Shown in pieces: positions 1 through 7,370 of a DNA stretch of 18,675 nucleotides. The notes under the pieces are model-generated. The model was not told where the DNA came from, ran no database searches, and worked only from the letters and a program-made list of their open reading frames with translations. This DNA comes from Alphaproteobacteria bacterium. GTDB taxonomy: Bacteria; Pseudomonadota; Alphaproteobacteria; UBA3830. The stretch's first letter is position 1; every line of letters begins with the position of its first letter. A program made the translations under genes and the position numbers. Location of the stretch: positions 1-18,675 of the forward strand of contig BNWJ01000017.1 of assembly GCA_025998735.1 (NCBI GenBank), in the 5' to 3' direction.

Positions 1-109
1 TATACGCGGTATGTGGGCTGTTTTCAGACTACAGGATCAAGTATTACCAAGCTCAGAAAGTGTTGCTGGCATGATAGGTCACATAAACTTTGATGCGAAA
101 ATAACAGGA

Positions 110-174
110 AAGCGTAGTGCGGGAAATCCGCACGCTACGTTTGACGAGGCGGGCGACGGAAACGTGGCTATCTC
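110..174 (+). mobile_element. Group II intron 3' end (domains V and VI)
   Basis: The RNA folds as a near-canonical domain V. An 8-bp lower helix pairs 110-117 with 135-142, including an AGC triad at 111-113 with the expected G.U wobble (112/140). A two-base CG bulge lies at 133-134, a 5-bp upper helix pairs 118-122 with 128-132, and the loop is GAAAU at 123-127. It is 33 nt long, one less than the usual 34. Three bases later a second hairpin (146-174, GAAA loop at 159-162) resembles domain VI, with A170 a plausible bulged branch point. Domain V is the catalytic core of group II introns, so this is the 3' end of a retroelement whose reverse-transcriptase part would lie before the window. Whether it is still active cannot be told. 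The open frame at 11-253 runs through this RNA and is probably not a gene. Confidence 0.7.
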
Positions 175-179
175 AGCTA

Positions 180-456
180 ACGCGCCATTGCTCGACCCTA
201 CCTGTGGAGGGGGAACGCCAGTAATGGCGGTCTCTACTCTCGAGCACACATAAACCGTGGGGCAAGTTTAGGCACTAATGGCTTTGCCTTTGATTGCAAG
301 GTAAGCGAGCATTATCTTTGGTATTTTTTACCATCTAGAGACTACCATCCGAGCTTTCAGTCACCCTGAGGAGCGTAGCAATGTAAAGATCTGGTCAAAT
401 AAAATCCATGTTTTTAACAAATCCAACAAAAAGATCAAAAATGTTTTCAAAAACAC
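180..456. other. Intergenic region with repeat fragments
   Basis: No convincing gene lies between the intron end and the promoter of the next gene. The stretch contains an 18-nt exact match to the hscB insertion (272-289) and a small hairpin, TGGTA/TACCA, near 319-333. At 360-392 there is a sequence beginning GTCACCCTGAGGAGCG that resembles the left half of a palindromic intergenic repeat common in some bacteria; I recognise this only loosely. The region reads as accumulated repeat debris downstream of the intron. Confidence 0.5.
272..289 (+). repeat. Dispersed repeat segment shared with the hscB insertion
   Basis: The 18 bases GCACTAATGGCTTTGCCT occur here and, as the reverse complement, at 6851-6868 at the start of the extra segment inside hscB. 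An exact 18-nt match in a window of this size is not expected by chance and ties this intergenic spot to the repeat family that invaded hscB. Confidence 0.6.
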
Positions 457-484
457 TTGACGTTTTGTTTTTTTGTGGTATACT
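457..484 (+). promoter_or_regulatory. Sigma-70-type promoter for the exported protein gene
   Basis: TTGACG (457-462) and TATACT (479-484) are separated by a 16-nt T-rich spacer, close to the sigma-70 consensus. The predicted start of transcription is about 30 nt before the ATG at 521. An AAGGGAG ribosome binding site (507-513) lies 7 nt before that ATG. Confidence 0.75.
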
Positions 485-520
485 CGTATTGTTTTTTAAA
501 TCAAACAAGGGAGTTCAAAA

Positions 521-1006
521 ATGAAAAAACTGATATGTTGTATTTGTGTAATGATAGTGGTGTTATTTGCACAGTTCGAAGGGTATTGTATGGATGATAG
601 CGCCGCGGAATCAATGCCTGTGGCTCCAGCTGAGATTGTTTCATTTATAACTAGCGATGGTGCTGATGGCCTTAAGAATTGCCAAAAAGCGAAATCTACG
701 AATGATTCTTTGGTACCTAAAATTCAAAAAACGCTGATATATGCTGTTGACTATTTGCGGAACACTAGGCTTCGTAAGGAATGTCGCGCTCAAGCGGAGC
801 GATGCGACTTAGACAGTCTATTAAGCGGTGTTGTGTTCTTGGGGCAGTCTGTCATTGACGGTAAAGCATCACTGAAGGCCGTGAACTCCCGGCTAGCGGA
901 TCTTAAGAAAGCCCAGCCGCTATTAGAATTTACAGTAAAGAAAACGACTGCTATGGAACCAGTGCCAGCACCGCACGAAGCGGACCACGCAGGGCAGAAC
1001 GAGTGA
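521..1006 (+). CDS. Small exported protein of unknown function
   Basis: This is a 161-residue protein I do not recognise. The N-terminus is a typical Sec signal: MKK, a hydrophobic core to about residue 17, then a polar stretch, with likely cleavage near GYC-MDDS (around residue 23). A Cys lies close to the cleavage site, so a lipoprotein is possible, but no clean lipobox is visible. The mature part is mostly helical by composition, with paired cysteines near residues 87 and 94 (KECRAQAERCD) and a proline-rich, acidic tail. The start is supported by an AAGGGAG Shine-Dalgarno sequence 7 nt upstream and a strong promoter at 457-484. It stands alone: MITE-type element and repeat debris lie downstream, and trxB starts more than 300 bp later. 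A periplasmic or secreted role is inferred only from the signal peptide. Confidence 0.8.
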   Translation: MKKLICCICVMIVVLFAQFEGYCMDDSAAESMPVAPAEIVSFITSDGADGLKNCQKAKSTNDSLVPKIQKTLIYAVDYLRNTRLRKECRAQAERCDLDSLLSGVVFLGQSVIDGKASLKAVNSRLADLKKAQPLLEFTVKKTTAMEPVPAPHEADHAGQNE

Positions 1007-1080
1007 AGAGTGTCGAGATTGCCGTAAGGTTTTTTCCTGACGACCGGGACATTGCTACAAAAATCGGTGTTATTCTCTAA

Positions 1081-1182
1081 GAAATTGTTGGTGAATAATA
1101 TGGAGACATTGCTTCCCTATTTGATGAATCGAAGCAACTCCATTTACAATGTTGTTTATCCACATTATTTGGTAACAATTCC
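1081..1182. mobile_element. MITE-like element, copy A (24-bp terminal inverted repeats)
   Basis: The element is 102 bp long. Its ends, 1081-1104 and 1159-1182, are imperfect inverted repeats with 18 of 24 positions pairing; the outer sequence reads GGAATTGTTACCAAATAA from the right end. It is flanked by TAA on both sides (1078-1080 and 1183-1185), a likely 3-bp target duplication. The interior holds a further hairpin (TTGCTTC with GAAGCAA), so the whole element is close to palindromic. It has no coding capacity. A second copy with the same ends but a different interior lies at 18085-18185. A 3-bp TNA-type target duplication is known for some IS5-family groups, so mobilisation by such a transposase is possible but only inferred. 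Confidence 0.75.
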
Positions 1183-1186
1183 TAAT

Positions 1187-1208
1187 GTGTGCCGACTGTA
1201 ATTACGAT
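1187..1208 (+). repeat. Dispersed repeat segment shared with the hscB insertion
   Basis: Twenty of these 22 bases match the reverse complement of 6818-6839 inside the hscB insertion (shared core GCCGACTGTAATT). It directly follows MITE copy A. The rest of the gap up to trxB (1209-1327) shows no gene. Confidence 0.55.
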
Positions 1209-1327
1209 ACTTAAGTTGCTTCGGCAGGAGTAATCCAAACAAGCGACATACTGGCGGTTCGGACAATTGATAAAAAGCAATGCCTATGGTAGCATCCGGT
1301 CGTTATAAGTTTAGGAAAATTGCAAAC

Positions 1328-2251
1328 ATGAAATCAGATGTTTTAATAATTGGTAGTGGTCCTGCGGGCTATACGGCGTCCATTTATGCCGCAAGAGCCG
1401 GACGAAAAACAAAATTAATCGCCGGACCACAGCAGGGGGGGCAGTTGATGATCACCTCCTTCATAGAAAATTATCCTGGTTTTGTGGATCCCATTTCCGG
1501 TCCAGAACTAATGGATCGCATGAGAGAGCAAGCGGAAAAAATTGGAGCGGAAATTGTTCAGGACGTCATATGTGATGTTGATTTTTCGACAAATCCATTC
1601 AAATGCGTTGGAGAATCGGAAATCGTTTACGAAAGCAAATCCGTGATAGTAGCCACCGGAGCCAGTTCCAAATGGTTGGGAATTCCCGGCGAAACAAAAT
1701 ATCGAGGTACCGGTGTTTCCGCCTGCGCCACCTGTGATGGATTTTTCTTCAGAAACAAGGAAATCGCCGTTGTTGGCGGTGGAAATACCGCTCTGGAAGA
1801 GGCAATTTACCTGACGAACTTCGCAAAATCCGTGACGCTAATACATCGCCGAGATACTCTTCGTGGCGAGAAAGTAATGCAGAAGCGTCTTTTGGAGAAC
1901 CCGAAGATAAAAGTCGTGTGGAACACCACGGTTGCGGATATTCTCGGAGATGGGAATCGCGTAACTGCCATACAACTGCTGAATGTCAGCGATAATTCAG
2001 TCTCGGAAATGCCCATCGACGGCGTTTTCATAGCCATAGGTCATCAACCGGCAACATCTGTCTTTGTTGGAAAAATAGATATGGACGCAAATGGCTATAT
2101 AATTACCAAAGACGGAACAAAAACATCTGTCGCTGGAGTTTTTGCCGCCGGAGATGTGTGCGATCCCACATATAGGCAGGCCATAACGTCCGCCGGACAA
2201 GGATGCATGGCGGGCATAGATTCCGATAAATTTTTATCTGTTAACTATTAG
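1328..2251 (+). CDS. trxB: Thioredoxin-disulfide reductase
   Basis: TrxB is the cytoplasmic FAD enzyme that uses NADPH to reduce thioredoxin. From the ATG at 1328 the protein has 307 residues, normal for the bacterial low-Mr family. Visible motifs in order: FAD-binding GSGPAG (9-14), the redox-active CATC (Cys133 and Cys136), the NADPH-binding VGGGNTALEEA (about 149-159) followed by HRR (173-175), and the second FAD motif GVFAAGDVCD near 278. An upstream ATG at 1280 would add 16 residues, but the family starts a few residues before the first beta strand, and AGGA (1313-1316) precedes 1328, so I chose the inner start. The gene ends in TAG just where a promoter for the pnt genes appears to begin. 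With the transhydrogenase genes downstream it forms a redox group: NADPH production and NADPH-dependent disulfide reduction. Confidence 0.95.
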   Translation: MKSDVLIIGSGPAGYTASIYAARAGRKTKLIAGPQQGGQLMITSFIENYPGFVDPISGPELMDRMREQAEKIGAEIVQDVICDVDFSTNPFKCVGESEIVYESKSVIVATGASSKWLGIPGETKYRGTGVSACATCDGFFFRNKEIAVVGGGNTALEEAIYLTNFAKSVTLIHRRDTLRGEKVMQKRLLENPKIKVVWNTTVADILGDGNRVTAIQLLNVSDNSVSEMPIDGVFIAIGHQPATSVFVGKIDMDANGYIITKDGTKTSVAGVFAAGDVCDPTYRQAITSAGQGCMAGIDSDKFLSVNY

Positions 2252-2268
2252 TATTTTTTTGATATACT
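2241..2268 (+). promoter_or_regulatory. Candidate promoter for pntAB-pntB
   Basis: TTAACT (2241-2246) and TATACT (2263-2268) are 16 nt apart with a T-rich spacer, like the promoter at 457-484. The -35 box overlaps the end of trxB. It would give a leader of about 200 nt before pntAB, which contains two hairpins (2281-2296 and 2343-2359). Confidence 0.4.
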
Positions 2269-2280
2269 ACGCGTTGAATC

Positions 2281-2310
2281 ATGGAGATTGCTCCATAGTG
2301 GCTCTTTTTT
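2281..2310 (+). terminator. Possible terminator or attenuator after trxB
   Basis: ATGGAG and CTCCAT (2281-2286 and 2291-2296) form a 6-bp hairpin with a 4-nt loop. A run of six T follows at 2305-2310, eight bases after the stem, which is further than ideal. It could end trxB transcription or act in the pnt leader. The call is weak. Confidence 0.25.
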
Positions 2311-2472
2311 GCAATTGGCTTCGATGTTTGCAGTACACGCAATATTCCTTTCTAAGGAATCCTCGTGTGCATCCAGTACACTACGACACAAGTGTCTTGC
2401 AAAAAACATCTCATTATGCGGCGGTCTCTCGTGAGGATCGATGTTTTTCTTATCTTGATTCTGGAGAGATTT

Positions 2473-2835
2473 ATGGATTGTTGTTTCCGTGATTTTTTTG
2501 ATCATTTCAATGATCTTATGTTTATGCACATGGCTTCTATGGCTCCGCCAGAATGCGCATCGTCTGGAATTCACGGAATAACGGTGTTTGTGCTGGCCTG
2601 TTTTGTCGGATACTACGTCGTTTGGAGAGTAACTCCGGCATTGCACGCTCCGCTTATGTCCGTCACAAATGCGATTTCTAGCGTCGTTATAGTTGGAGCG
2701 CTGCTCGCAGCCTCCCAAAATATATATGGATTTTCAAAAACATTCGGGTTTCTAGCCATAATACTGGCATCGGTGAATATTTTCGGTGGATTCATCGTGA
2801 CCCATCGTATGCTTGATATGTTTCGTAAAAAATAG
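2473..2835 (+). CDS. pntAB: NAD(P) transhydrogenase subunit alpha-2 (membrane part)
   Basis: This is the small membrane subunit of the split-type proton-translocating transhydrogenase, which moves hydride from NADH to NADP+ driven by the proton gradient. From the ATG at 2473 it has 120 residues. It carries the family signature [19 protein letters not shown] and the following [13 protein letters not shown], within three or four transmembrane segments, ending [22 protein letters not shown] (2463-2468) precedes this ATG. The frame is open back to a GTG at 2365, but the extra residues show no family similarity. pntB starts 8 nt after the stop. The partner alpha-1 gene (pntAA), usually directly upstream in alphaproteobacteria, is not here: trxB and a 220-bp gap occupy its place. 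Confidence 0.9.
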   Translation: MDCCFRDFFDHFNDLMFMHMASMAPPECASSGIHGITVFVLACFVGYYVVWRVTPALHAPLMSVTNAISSVVIVGALLAASQNIYGFSKTFGFLAIILASVNIFGGFIVTHRMLDMFRKK

Positions 2836-2843
2836 GTAATTTC

Positions 2844-4214
2844 ATGGTAGTTGACGTCCTTTATCTAATAGCTGCAGTGTGTTTTATATTCGCCCTGAAG
2901 GGGTTATCGTCTCCGCAATTCGCGTCCCGCGGGAACTACTGTGGAATCGTTGGAATTGTGCTGGCGTGCGTGGCGACTTACATTTCAGTGGGTGTTTCCT
3001 GCGCATTTTACACACTCATCGCTATTGCAATTGGTGGTGGAATAGGATCCTGCATAGCAACAAGAGTCTCCATGACAGATCTTCCACAAATGGTGGCGGG
3101 TTTTCATAGTCTTGTGGGACTTGCGGCAGTGTTGGTGGCTTTTTCCGCTTGTTTTGCACCGGAATTGTTTGAAATAATCGGAATCAACGGCGTCTACAAA
3201 TCCAGTCTAATCGAAATGGGATTGGGGTCGGCCATAGGAGCCGTGACATTTTCCGGATCCGTCATTGCGTTTTTGAAATTAGATGGACGATACAAAGGAA
3301 GCGACGTTCCCGTATTCGTCAACACATTTTTGCTGTCGTTCGTAATCTGCCTATTGATATATTTCGTGACCACAGAAATTGTCTCCGTCTTTATTTTGCT
3401 GACGTTTTTGTCATTCGTTTTGGGCGCAATATTGATCGCGCCAATTGGTGGAGCCGATATGCCTGTGATCGTATCGATGCTGAACTCCTATTCCGGCTGG
3501 GCAACGTCCGGCATTGGATTTACTCTGCACAACGATCTCCTCATAATTACCGGCGCAATTGTCGGATCCAGTGGCGCCATACTCAGCTACATCATGTGCA
3601 AGGGAATGAATAGATCGCTTCTGGATGTCATTTTTTGCAGTGGACAGGCAAACTCGAGCAATAAAAATGGTGATTCATCAGATGTATCCAAAACCTGTAA
3701 AAACGGATCGGCGGAAGATGCCGCTTTCATATTAAAAAATGCCAGTTCAGTCATTGTTGTTCCCGGATATGGAATGGCGACATCTCAGGCGCAACATGCT
3801 CTGAAGGAAATGGGAGACATCCTCCAAAAAGAAGGCGTGAAAGTTCGGTATGCCATTCATCCGGTGGCAGGACGTATGCCGGGACATATGAATGTCCTGC
3901 TGGCTGAAGCAAGTGTTTCCTATGAAGATGTGTGTGAGCTGGACGAAATAAACAGAGATTTTGCATCCTGTGACGTTGCCTATGTCGTTGGCGCAAATGA
4001 CGTCACAAATCCGGCTGCCAAACACGATACCTCCAGTTCCATCTACGGAATGCCAATTCTCGAAGTTGGAAAAGCGAAGACGGTCCTGTTTCTAAAACGA
4101 TCGATGGGAGTCGGATACGCCGGAGTCGACAACGAATTATTCTATGCGCAAAATACAATGATGCTGCTTGGAGACGCTAAAAAAACAACAGAAGATATAA
4201 TAAAAGCACTATGA
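2844..4214 (+). CDS. pntB: NAD(P) transhydrogenase subunit beta
   Basis: PntB carries the second half of the membrane proton channel and the NADP(H)-binding domain III of transhydrogenase. It has 456 residues, close to the usual 460. The first 270 or so residues are strongly hydrophobic (about eight membrane segments, with GGADMPVIVSMLNSYSGWA in the expected place). A charged linker rich in Ser and Asn follows near 272-295. Domain III then shows VPGYGMATSQAQH, the HPVAGRMPGHMNVLLAEA stretch, GANDVTNPAA and GVGYAGVDNELF, all typical NADP-binding elements. It is coupled to pntAB with an 8-nt gap. The convergent fdx gene ends 29 bp downstream and no clear terminator is visible between them. Confidence 0.95.
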   Translation: MVVDVLYLIAAVCFIFALKGLSSPQFASRGNYCGIVGIVLACVATYISVGVSCAFYTLIAIAIGGGIGSCIATRVSMTDLPQMVAGFHSLVGLAAVLVAFSACFAPELFEIIGINGVYKSSLIEMGLGSAIGAVTFSGSVIAFLKLDGRYKGSDVPVFVNTFLLSFVICLLIYFVTTEIVSVFILLTFLSFVLGAILIAPIGGADMPVIVSMLNSYSGWATSGIGFTLHNDLLIITGAIVGSSGAILSYIMCKGMNRSLLDVIFCSGQANSSNKNGDSSDVSKTCKNGSAEDAAFILKNASSVIVVPGYGMATSQAQHALKEMGDILQKEGVKVRYAIHPVAGRMPGHMNVLLAEASVSYEDVCELDEINRDFASCDVAYVVGANDVTNPAAKHDTSSSIYGMPILEVGKAKTVLFLKRSMGVGYAGVDNELFYAQNTMMLLGDAKKTTEDIIKAL

Positions 4215-4243
4215 TCGCATCACAGGCATTTTCTGCTTTAGCA

Positions 4244-4555
4244 TTAGCGCCCGTGAGGCAAACACACACGCAGTCCGTCTAGTTCTGGGGTTAGCACGAC
4301 CTGACAGGCAAGTCTGGATTTGTTGAATACGACGCCGTGGGCATTATCGAGGGCATCGTTTTCCTGATCAGATATTTTCGGAAGTTTATCCGCTAGATTC
4401 TCGATTAGCACATGACATCCGCCGCAAATGCATGCTCCTTCACAGGCGCCATGAATGGGGATTCGATTTTCCTCGGCAACCTCCAGCAGCGTCTGTCCAT
4501 CCGTGAAGCTTACGATGCGTTCCGTTTGATCCTTTAGTATAAAAGTGACGTTCAT
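4244..4555 (-). CDS. fdx: Isc-type [2Fe-2S] ferredoxin
   Basis: This adrenodoxin-type ferredoxin supplies electrons for iron-sulfur cluster assembly on IscU. It is 103 residues long. Cluster ligands are visible as Cys38, Cys44 and Cys47 within HGACEGACICGGCHV (the C-x5-C-x2-C pattern) and Cys84 in RLACQV. The C-terminal LRVCLPHGR is close to the usual LRVxxP ending. Its ATG overlaps the hscA stop as ATGA (4552-4555), so it is translationally coupled and is the last gene of the isc group here. It converges with pntB. Confidence 0.95.
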   Translation of the reverse strand: MNVTFILKDQTERIVSFTDGQTLLEVAEENRIPIHGACEGACICGGCHVLIENLADKLPKISDQENDALDNAHGVVFNKSRLACQVVLTPELDGLRVCLPHGR

Positions 4556-6264
4556 ATTATTTCCCTTCTGTCTTCATCAATTACTTTTCGACTAAGTCTT
4601 TCGCTTATTATTTCGTCTAGAAACTGCCCACTGATCTCTTCGAGATTTTTCTTATGGTCTGCCATCTTCGAGTAGTCCATATCTTCGAGGGCTTTTTTCA
4701 GATTTTCAATTTCGTCACGTACGAAATTAACATATTCATTTGGGATATCGTTCAATAGAGATTCCCAGAAGTTTATCATGCGCTCCGATTCCACTTTCAG
4801 AAAAATTTGAGCCACTTCAACCTTGTCTTTTTCCTTGTTTTTGGCTGCACTTTCTAGAATGGATACCATATCTTCGTCGGAAAGTCCAGATGACGGTTCG
4901 ATTAATACAGATTGAACCATTCCAGTGCTTTTTTCACTGGCGCTAACACTGAGAATTCCATTGACATCCACGTAAAACTCGACCTGGACTCGTGGCGCCC
5001 CCGCCTGCATATTGGGAATGTTTTGCAGTTCAAATCTAGCCAATGATCTGCAATCTTTCGCAAGAGGTCTCTCTCCCTGAACAACATGGAACTTTATTCC
5101 ATTCTGATTGTTTTTATATGTGGTGTATTCTCTCCGCTGTATTATGGGAATCGCGGTGTTTCTATGTATGACTCTATCGACGCTGCCTCCCAGCGTTTCT
5201 ATTCCCAATGTCAGTGGAACAACATCTATGAGCAGCATCTTTTTCTTTTTGAAAGCTATTGAATCCGCGTGTATTGCCGCTCCAAACGCGACGGCTTCCT
5301 CTGGATTTATGTCGTCCAAAACTTTTATATCGAAGTGATCTCGCACAGCTTCTTTAATCAACGGCATTTTGGTCATGCCACCAACGGCTATGATTCCATC
5401 GATGTCTTTTTCTCCGATTCCAGCATCTGCAAACACCTGATCTGCTATTTTTAGAGTTCTATCCAGATATATTTGAGCTATGTTTTTCATAACAACATCC
5501 GAAAGCTGGAACTCGTAGCTTTCATTTTTATAGATGTAATTTTTAGTGACTTCTTTGTTATCTCCCAAGTTTTCTTTGAGGGATTTCGCCACTAATCGCC
5601 CAAGCATTTTTTCGCCATCATTCAAGTTAGCAAGATTTATGTCGTGCTGCGATAGGTTATGGATGAGAATCGATTCATCCAAGTCATTTCCACCGAGGTA
5701 ATTATCTCCTCCGGTAGCCAGAACCTGAAATACTCCGTCCACCAATCGCAGAACGGAAAAATCAAAAGTTCCTCCACCGAAATCGTAGACCGCATAGATT
5801 CCGCTTATATTTTTGTTGAGTCCATAGGCAATTGCAGCGGCAGTCGGCTCATTTATCAGGCGTAGGACCTTTATGCCGACAATGGAGGCGGCTCGTTTAG
5901 TTGCTATGCGTTGAGCGTCAGAAAAATGAGCTGGAACCGTGATGACTGCCGCATCTATAGGTGCTCGCAGACTAATTTCAGCTGAATTCTTAAGATAGGA
6001 CAAGATATCTGCGGATATTTCCTCCGGACTTCTGCCGAAGAACTTCTTTCTCGTTCCCATATATCTTTTTATGGAAAAAACAGAATGAGCCGGATTCATG
6101 CGATAAATCGCCTCTCGTCCAACAATGATTCCGTTTTTTTCGTAATTTACAACGGATGGAGTCGTGTTTTTCCCCACGTCGATGGCAATGGAGCGCGGAG
6201 CACCATGCTGCATAAACGCAACAACAGACGCAGTAGTTCCCAGATCAATTCCCACTATAAGCAT
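4552..6264 (-). CDS. hscA: Fe-S cluster assembly chaperone HscA (Hsp70 family)
   Basis: HscA is the specialised Hsp70 that, with co-chaperone HscB, releases clusters from IscU. From the ATG at 6264 it has 570 residues, somewhat shorter than the E. coli protein (616), mainly toward the C-terminal lid. Nucleotide-binding motifs are intact: VGIDLGTTASVV at the N-terminus, NEPTAAAIAYGL, DFGGGTFDFSVL and AVGGMTKMPLI. The interdomain linker region (VPLTLGIETLGG) leads into the substrate domain. A TTG at 6273 is in frame, but it touches the AAAAGG ribosome site, which suits the ATG at 6264 better (9 nt). The start lies inside the end of hscB (20-nt overlap) and the stop overlaps fdx. Confidence 0.95.
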   Translation of the reverse strand: MLIVGIDLGTTASVVAFMQHGAPRSIAIDVGKNTTPSVVNYEKNGIIVGREAIYRMNPAHSVFSIKRYMGTRKKFFGRSPEEISADILSYLKNSAEISLRAPIDAAVITVPAHFSDAQRIATKRAASIVGIKVLRLINEPTAAAIAYGLNKNISGIYAVYDFGGGTFDFSVLRLVDGVFQVLATGGDNYLGGNDLDESILIHNLSQHDINLANLNDGEKMLGRLVAKSLKENLGDNKEVTKNYIYKNESYEFQLSDVVMKNIAQIYLDRTLKIADQVFADAGIGEKDIDGIIAVGGMTKMPLIKEAVRDHFDIKVLDDINPEEAVAFGAAIHADSIAFKKKKMLLIDVVPLTLGIETLGGSVDRVIHRNTAIPIIQRREYTTYKNNQNGIKFHVVQGERPLAKDCRSLARFELQNIPNMQAGAPRVQVEFYVDVNGILSVSASEKSTGMVQSVLIEPSSGLSDEDMVSILESAAKNKEKDKVEVAQIFLKVESERMINFWESLLNDIPNEYVNFVRDEIENLKKALEDMDYSKMADHKKNLEEISGQFLDEIISERLSRKVIDEDRREII

Positions 6265-7000
6265 TTGGCGCAACCTTTTCTAAAAACGATTTTATAAAAC
6301 GCAGTAGCGTAAAATTATCGCTAAATTCCTGTATATCGTCATCGGATTTGTATAGAGCTTCCAATAGATTGGATACACGTTTGTGAAGATAAGCGAGAAA
6401 TTTCTCTTTTTCGATGTCAGAATCCATTGATTCGAATTCTTCCCTTATTTCGAGTATTTCATATGCACTTTTGGACGTAGTTACAGCATCTGGATCGATC
6501 CCTTTTAGTCTCAGAAAATATTCTGCCCTTAAAACTGGATTCATTATCACACTATACGCCTCATTAACAAGTGTGACGCTTGCCCCATTTAATGCTTCGC
6601 TTCCTTCTGAATTGTATGCGAGATGTGCTTGCAATGTCGAAGCTGAATCAGCAAGAGTAACGCCTGTAATGCAACCACCGTCGCTGCGTTCCAACGACAC
6701 TCGTGTTGTAGCCCCGAAGGGCCGTAGGAATCCAGTGTTTGCAGCACCTGCGCTAATGCTATCGCTGTCTTCCGAATTGTACGCGAGATGTGCTTGCGAT
6801 GTCGATTCTGCCTCAAGATCGCAATTACAGTCGGCATACCCTTCAGAATGAGGCAAAGCCATTAGTGCATGTGTGGCACACATGTCTGGATGAGACGTTC
6901 GCTGTTTTTTTAGGTAAGTGCGAATAACCGCCTGCTGATCGATTTTATAGGACGCTGGAATTTCAAGCACATCGAAATAATTCATGCGAAGAGTATCCAT
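6245..7000 (-). CDS. hscB: Co-chaperone HscB with a large repeat-derived insertion
   Basis: HscB is the J-protein that delivers IscU to HscA. From the ATG at 7000 it has 251 residues; the family is about 170. The J-domain starts normally (MNYFDVLEIP) and keeps the essential HPD (residues 37-39). About 105 residues, instead of about 20, then separate HPD from VNEAYSVIMNPVLRAEYFLRL (from residue 145), which is standard helix III and onward. The C-terminal IscU-binding helices look complete. The extra 85 or so residues contain two copies of a QAHLAYNSE unit and match intergenic repeats in this window. The start is set by the TAATG overlap with the iscA stop; an in-frame upstream codon at 7027 is less likely. 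The frame is intact despite the insertion, so the protein may still work, or this may be early decay. Confidence 0.85.
   Translation of the reverse strand: MDTLRMNYFDVLEIPASYKIDQQAVIRTYLKKQRTSHPDMCATHALMALPHSEGYADCNCDLEAESTSQAHLAYNSEDSDSISAGAANTGFLRPFGATTRVSLERSDGGCITGVTLADSASTLQAHLAYNSEGSEALNGASVTLVNEAYSVIMNPVLRAEYFLRLKGIDPDAVTTSKSAYEILEIREEFESMDSDIEKEKFLAYLHKRVSNLLEALYKSDDDIQEFSDNFTLLRFIKSFLEKVAPNAYSGN
6594..6868 (-). repeat. Composite repeat inserted in frame in hscB
   Basis: This stretch accounts for the extra length of HscB. It contains two direct copies (6594-6658 and 6758-6820) sharing the core GCAAGCACATCTCGC, read on the minus strand. The segment 6818-6839 matches 1187-1208 at 20 of 22 bases. 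The segment 6851-6868 matches 272-289 exactly. The copy at 6614-6663 is related to the repeats at 7889-7930 and 9393-9443, which share CTCTTGCTGA and CAGCTTC-type blocks. The piece is thus built from units dispersed elsewhere, and its length keeps the hscB frame. Borders are approximate. Confidence 0.7.
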
Positions 7001-7368
7001 TAATTGCCACAGCAGAATCCTGCACATGGGCTTTCGGATCCGTCCATTTGAAAAGATTTTCCGCAGGAGCAGGTTTGTTTTGCATTGGGATTTTCGAAGA
7101 CAACGGTGCCACCCATGGCTGTTTTCCGATAGTCTACGGTCATTCCAGCGACAAAAAGCATTGCCTTTGGAGCTATGTAGACATTCAAGCCATCCTCTTC
7201 TACCAGGACATCTGCCGGATCAACTTCCTTAACAAAATCAATGAGATAATTCATCCCTTGACATCCTCCGGGAGCTGTGTCAATTCTTACTCCAAAACAT
7301 TTTTCATCAGAAGCCGATTTTTTAAAGAAATCCTTTGCAAATTCCGTAATGCTTATGATTTTTTCCAT
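7000..7368 (-). CDS. iscA: A-type Fe-S carrier protein IscA
   Basis: IscA is an A-type carrier that passes clusters from the IscU scaffold to target proteins. It is 122 residues long against about 107 normally. Conserved cysteines are Cys36 (APGGCQGMNY) and the pair Cys100/Cys102 (TCSCGKSF). The extra length is a tail after GKSF ending CAGFCCGN, with three more cysteines (115, 119, 120), which is unusual. AAGGAG lies about 10 nt before the ATG. The stop overlaps the hscB start as TAATG. The start would also have overlapped the original iscU stop as TAATG before the iscU 3' end was duplicated. Confidence 0.93.
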   Translation of the reverse strand: MEKIISITEFAKDFFKKSASDEKCFGVRIDTAPGGCQGMNYLIDFVKEVDPADVLVEEDGLNVYIAPKAMLFVAGMTVDYRKTAMGGTVVFENPNAKQTCSCGKSFQMDGSESPCAGFCCGN

Positions 7369-7370
7369 TA

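Noticed and set aside
11..253. Open frame of 80 codons at the left end
   Set aside because: It runs straight through the domain V and VI RNA structures of a group II intron and has no ribosome site; the RNA explanation is stronger.
1280..1327. Upstream ATG for trxB
   Set aside because: It adds 16 residues not seen in the family and has no good ribosome site; the ATG at 1328 fits the FAD-binding start.
2365..2472. GTG-initiated N-terminal extension of pntAB
   Set aside because: The extra residues show no transhydrogenase similarity and a GGAGAG site precedes the ATG at 2473.
6414..6851. Long open frame on the + strand opposite hscB
   Set aside because: It is the antisense of the hscB repeat insertion and adjoining codons; hscB has clear family motifs and coupled start and stop sites.
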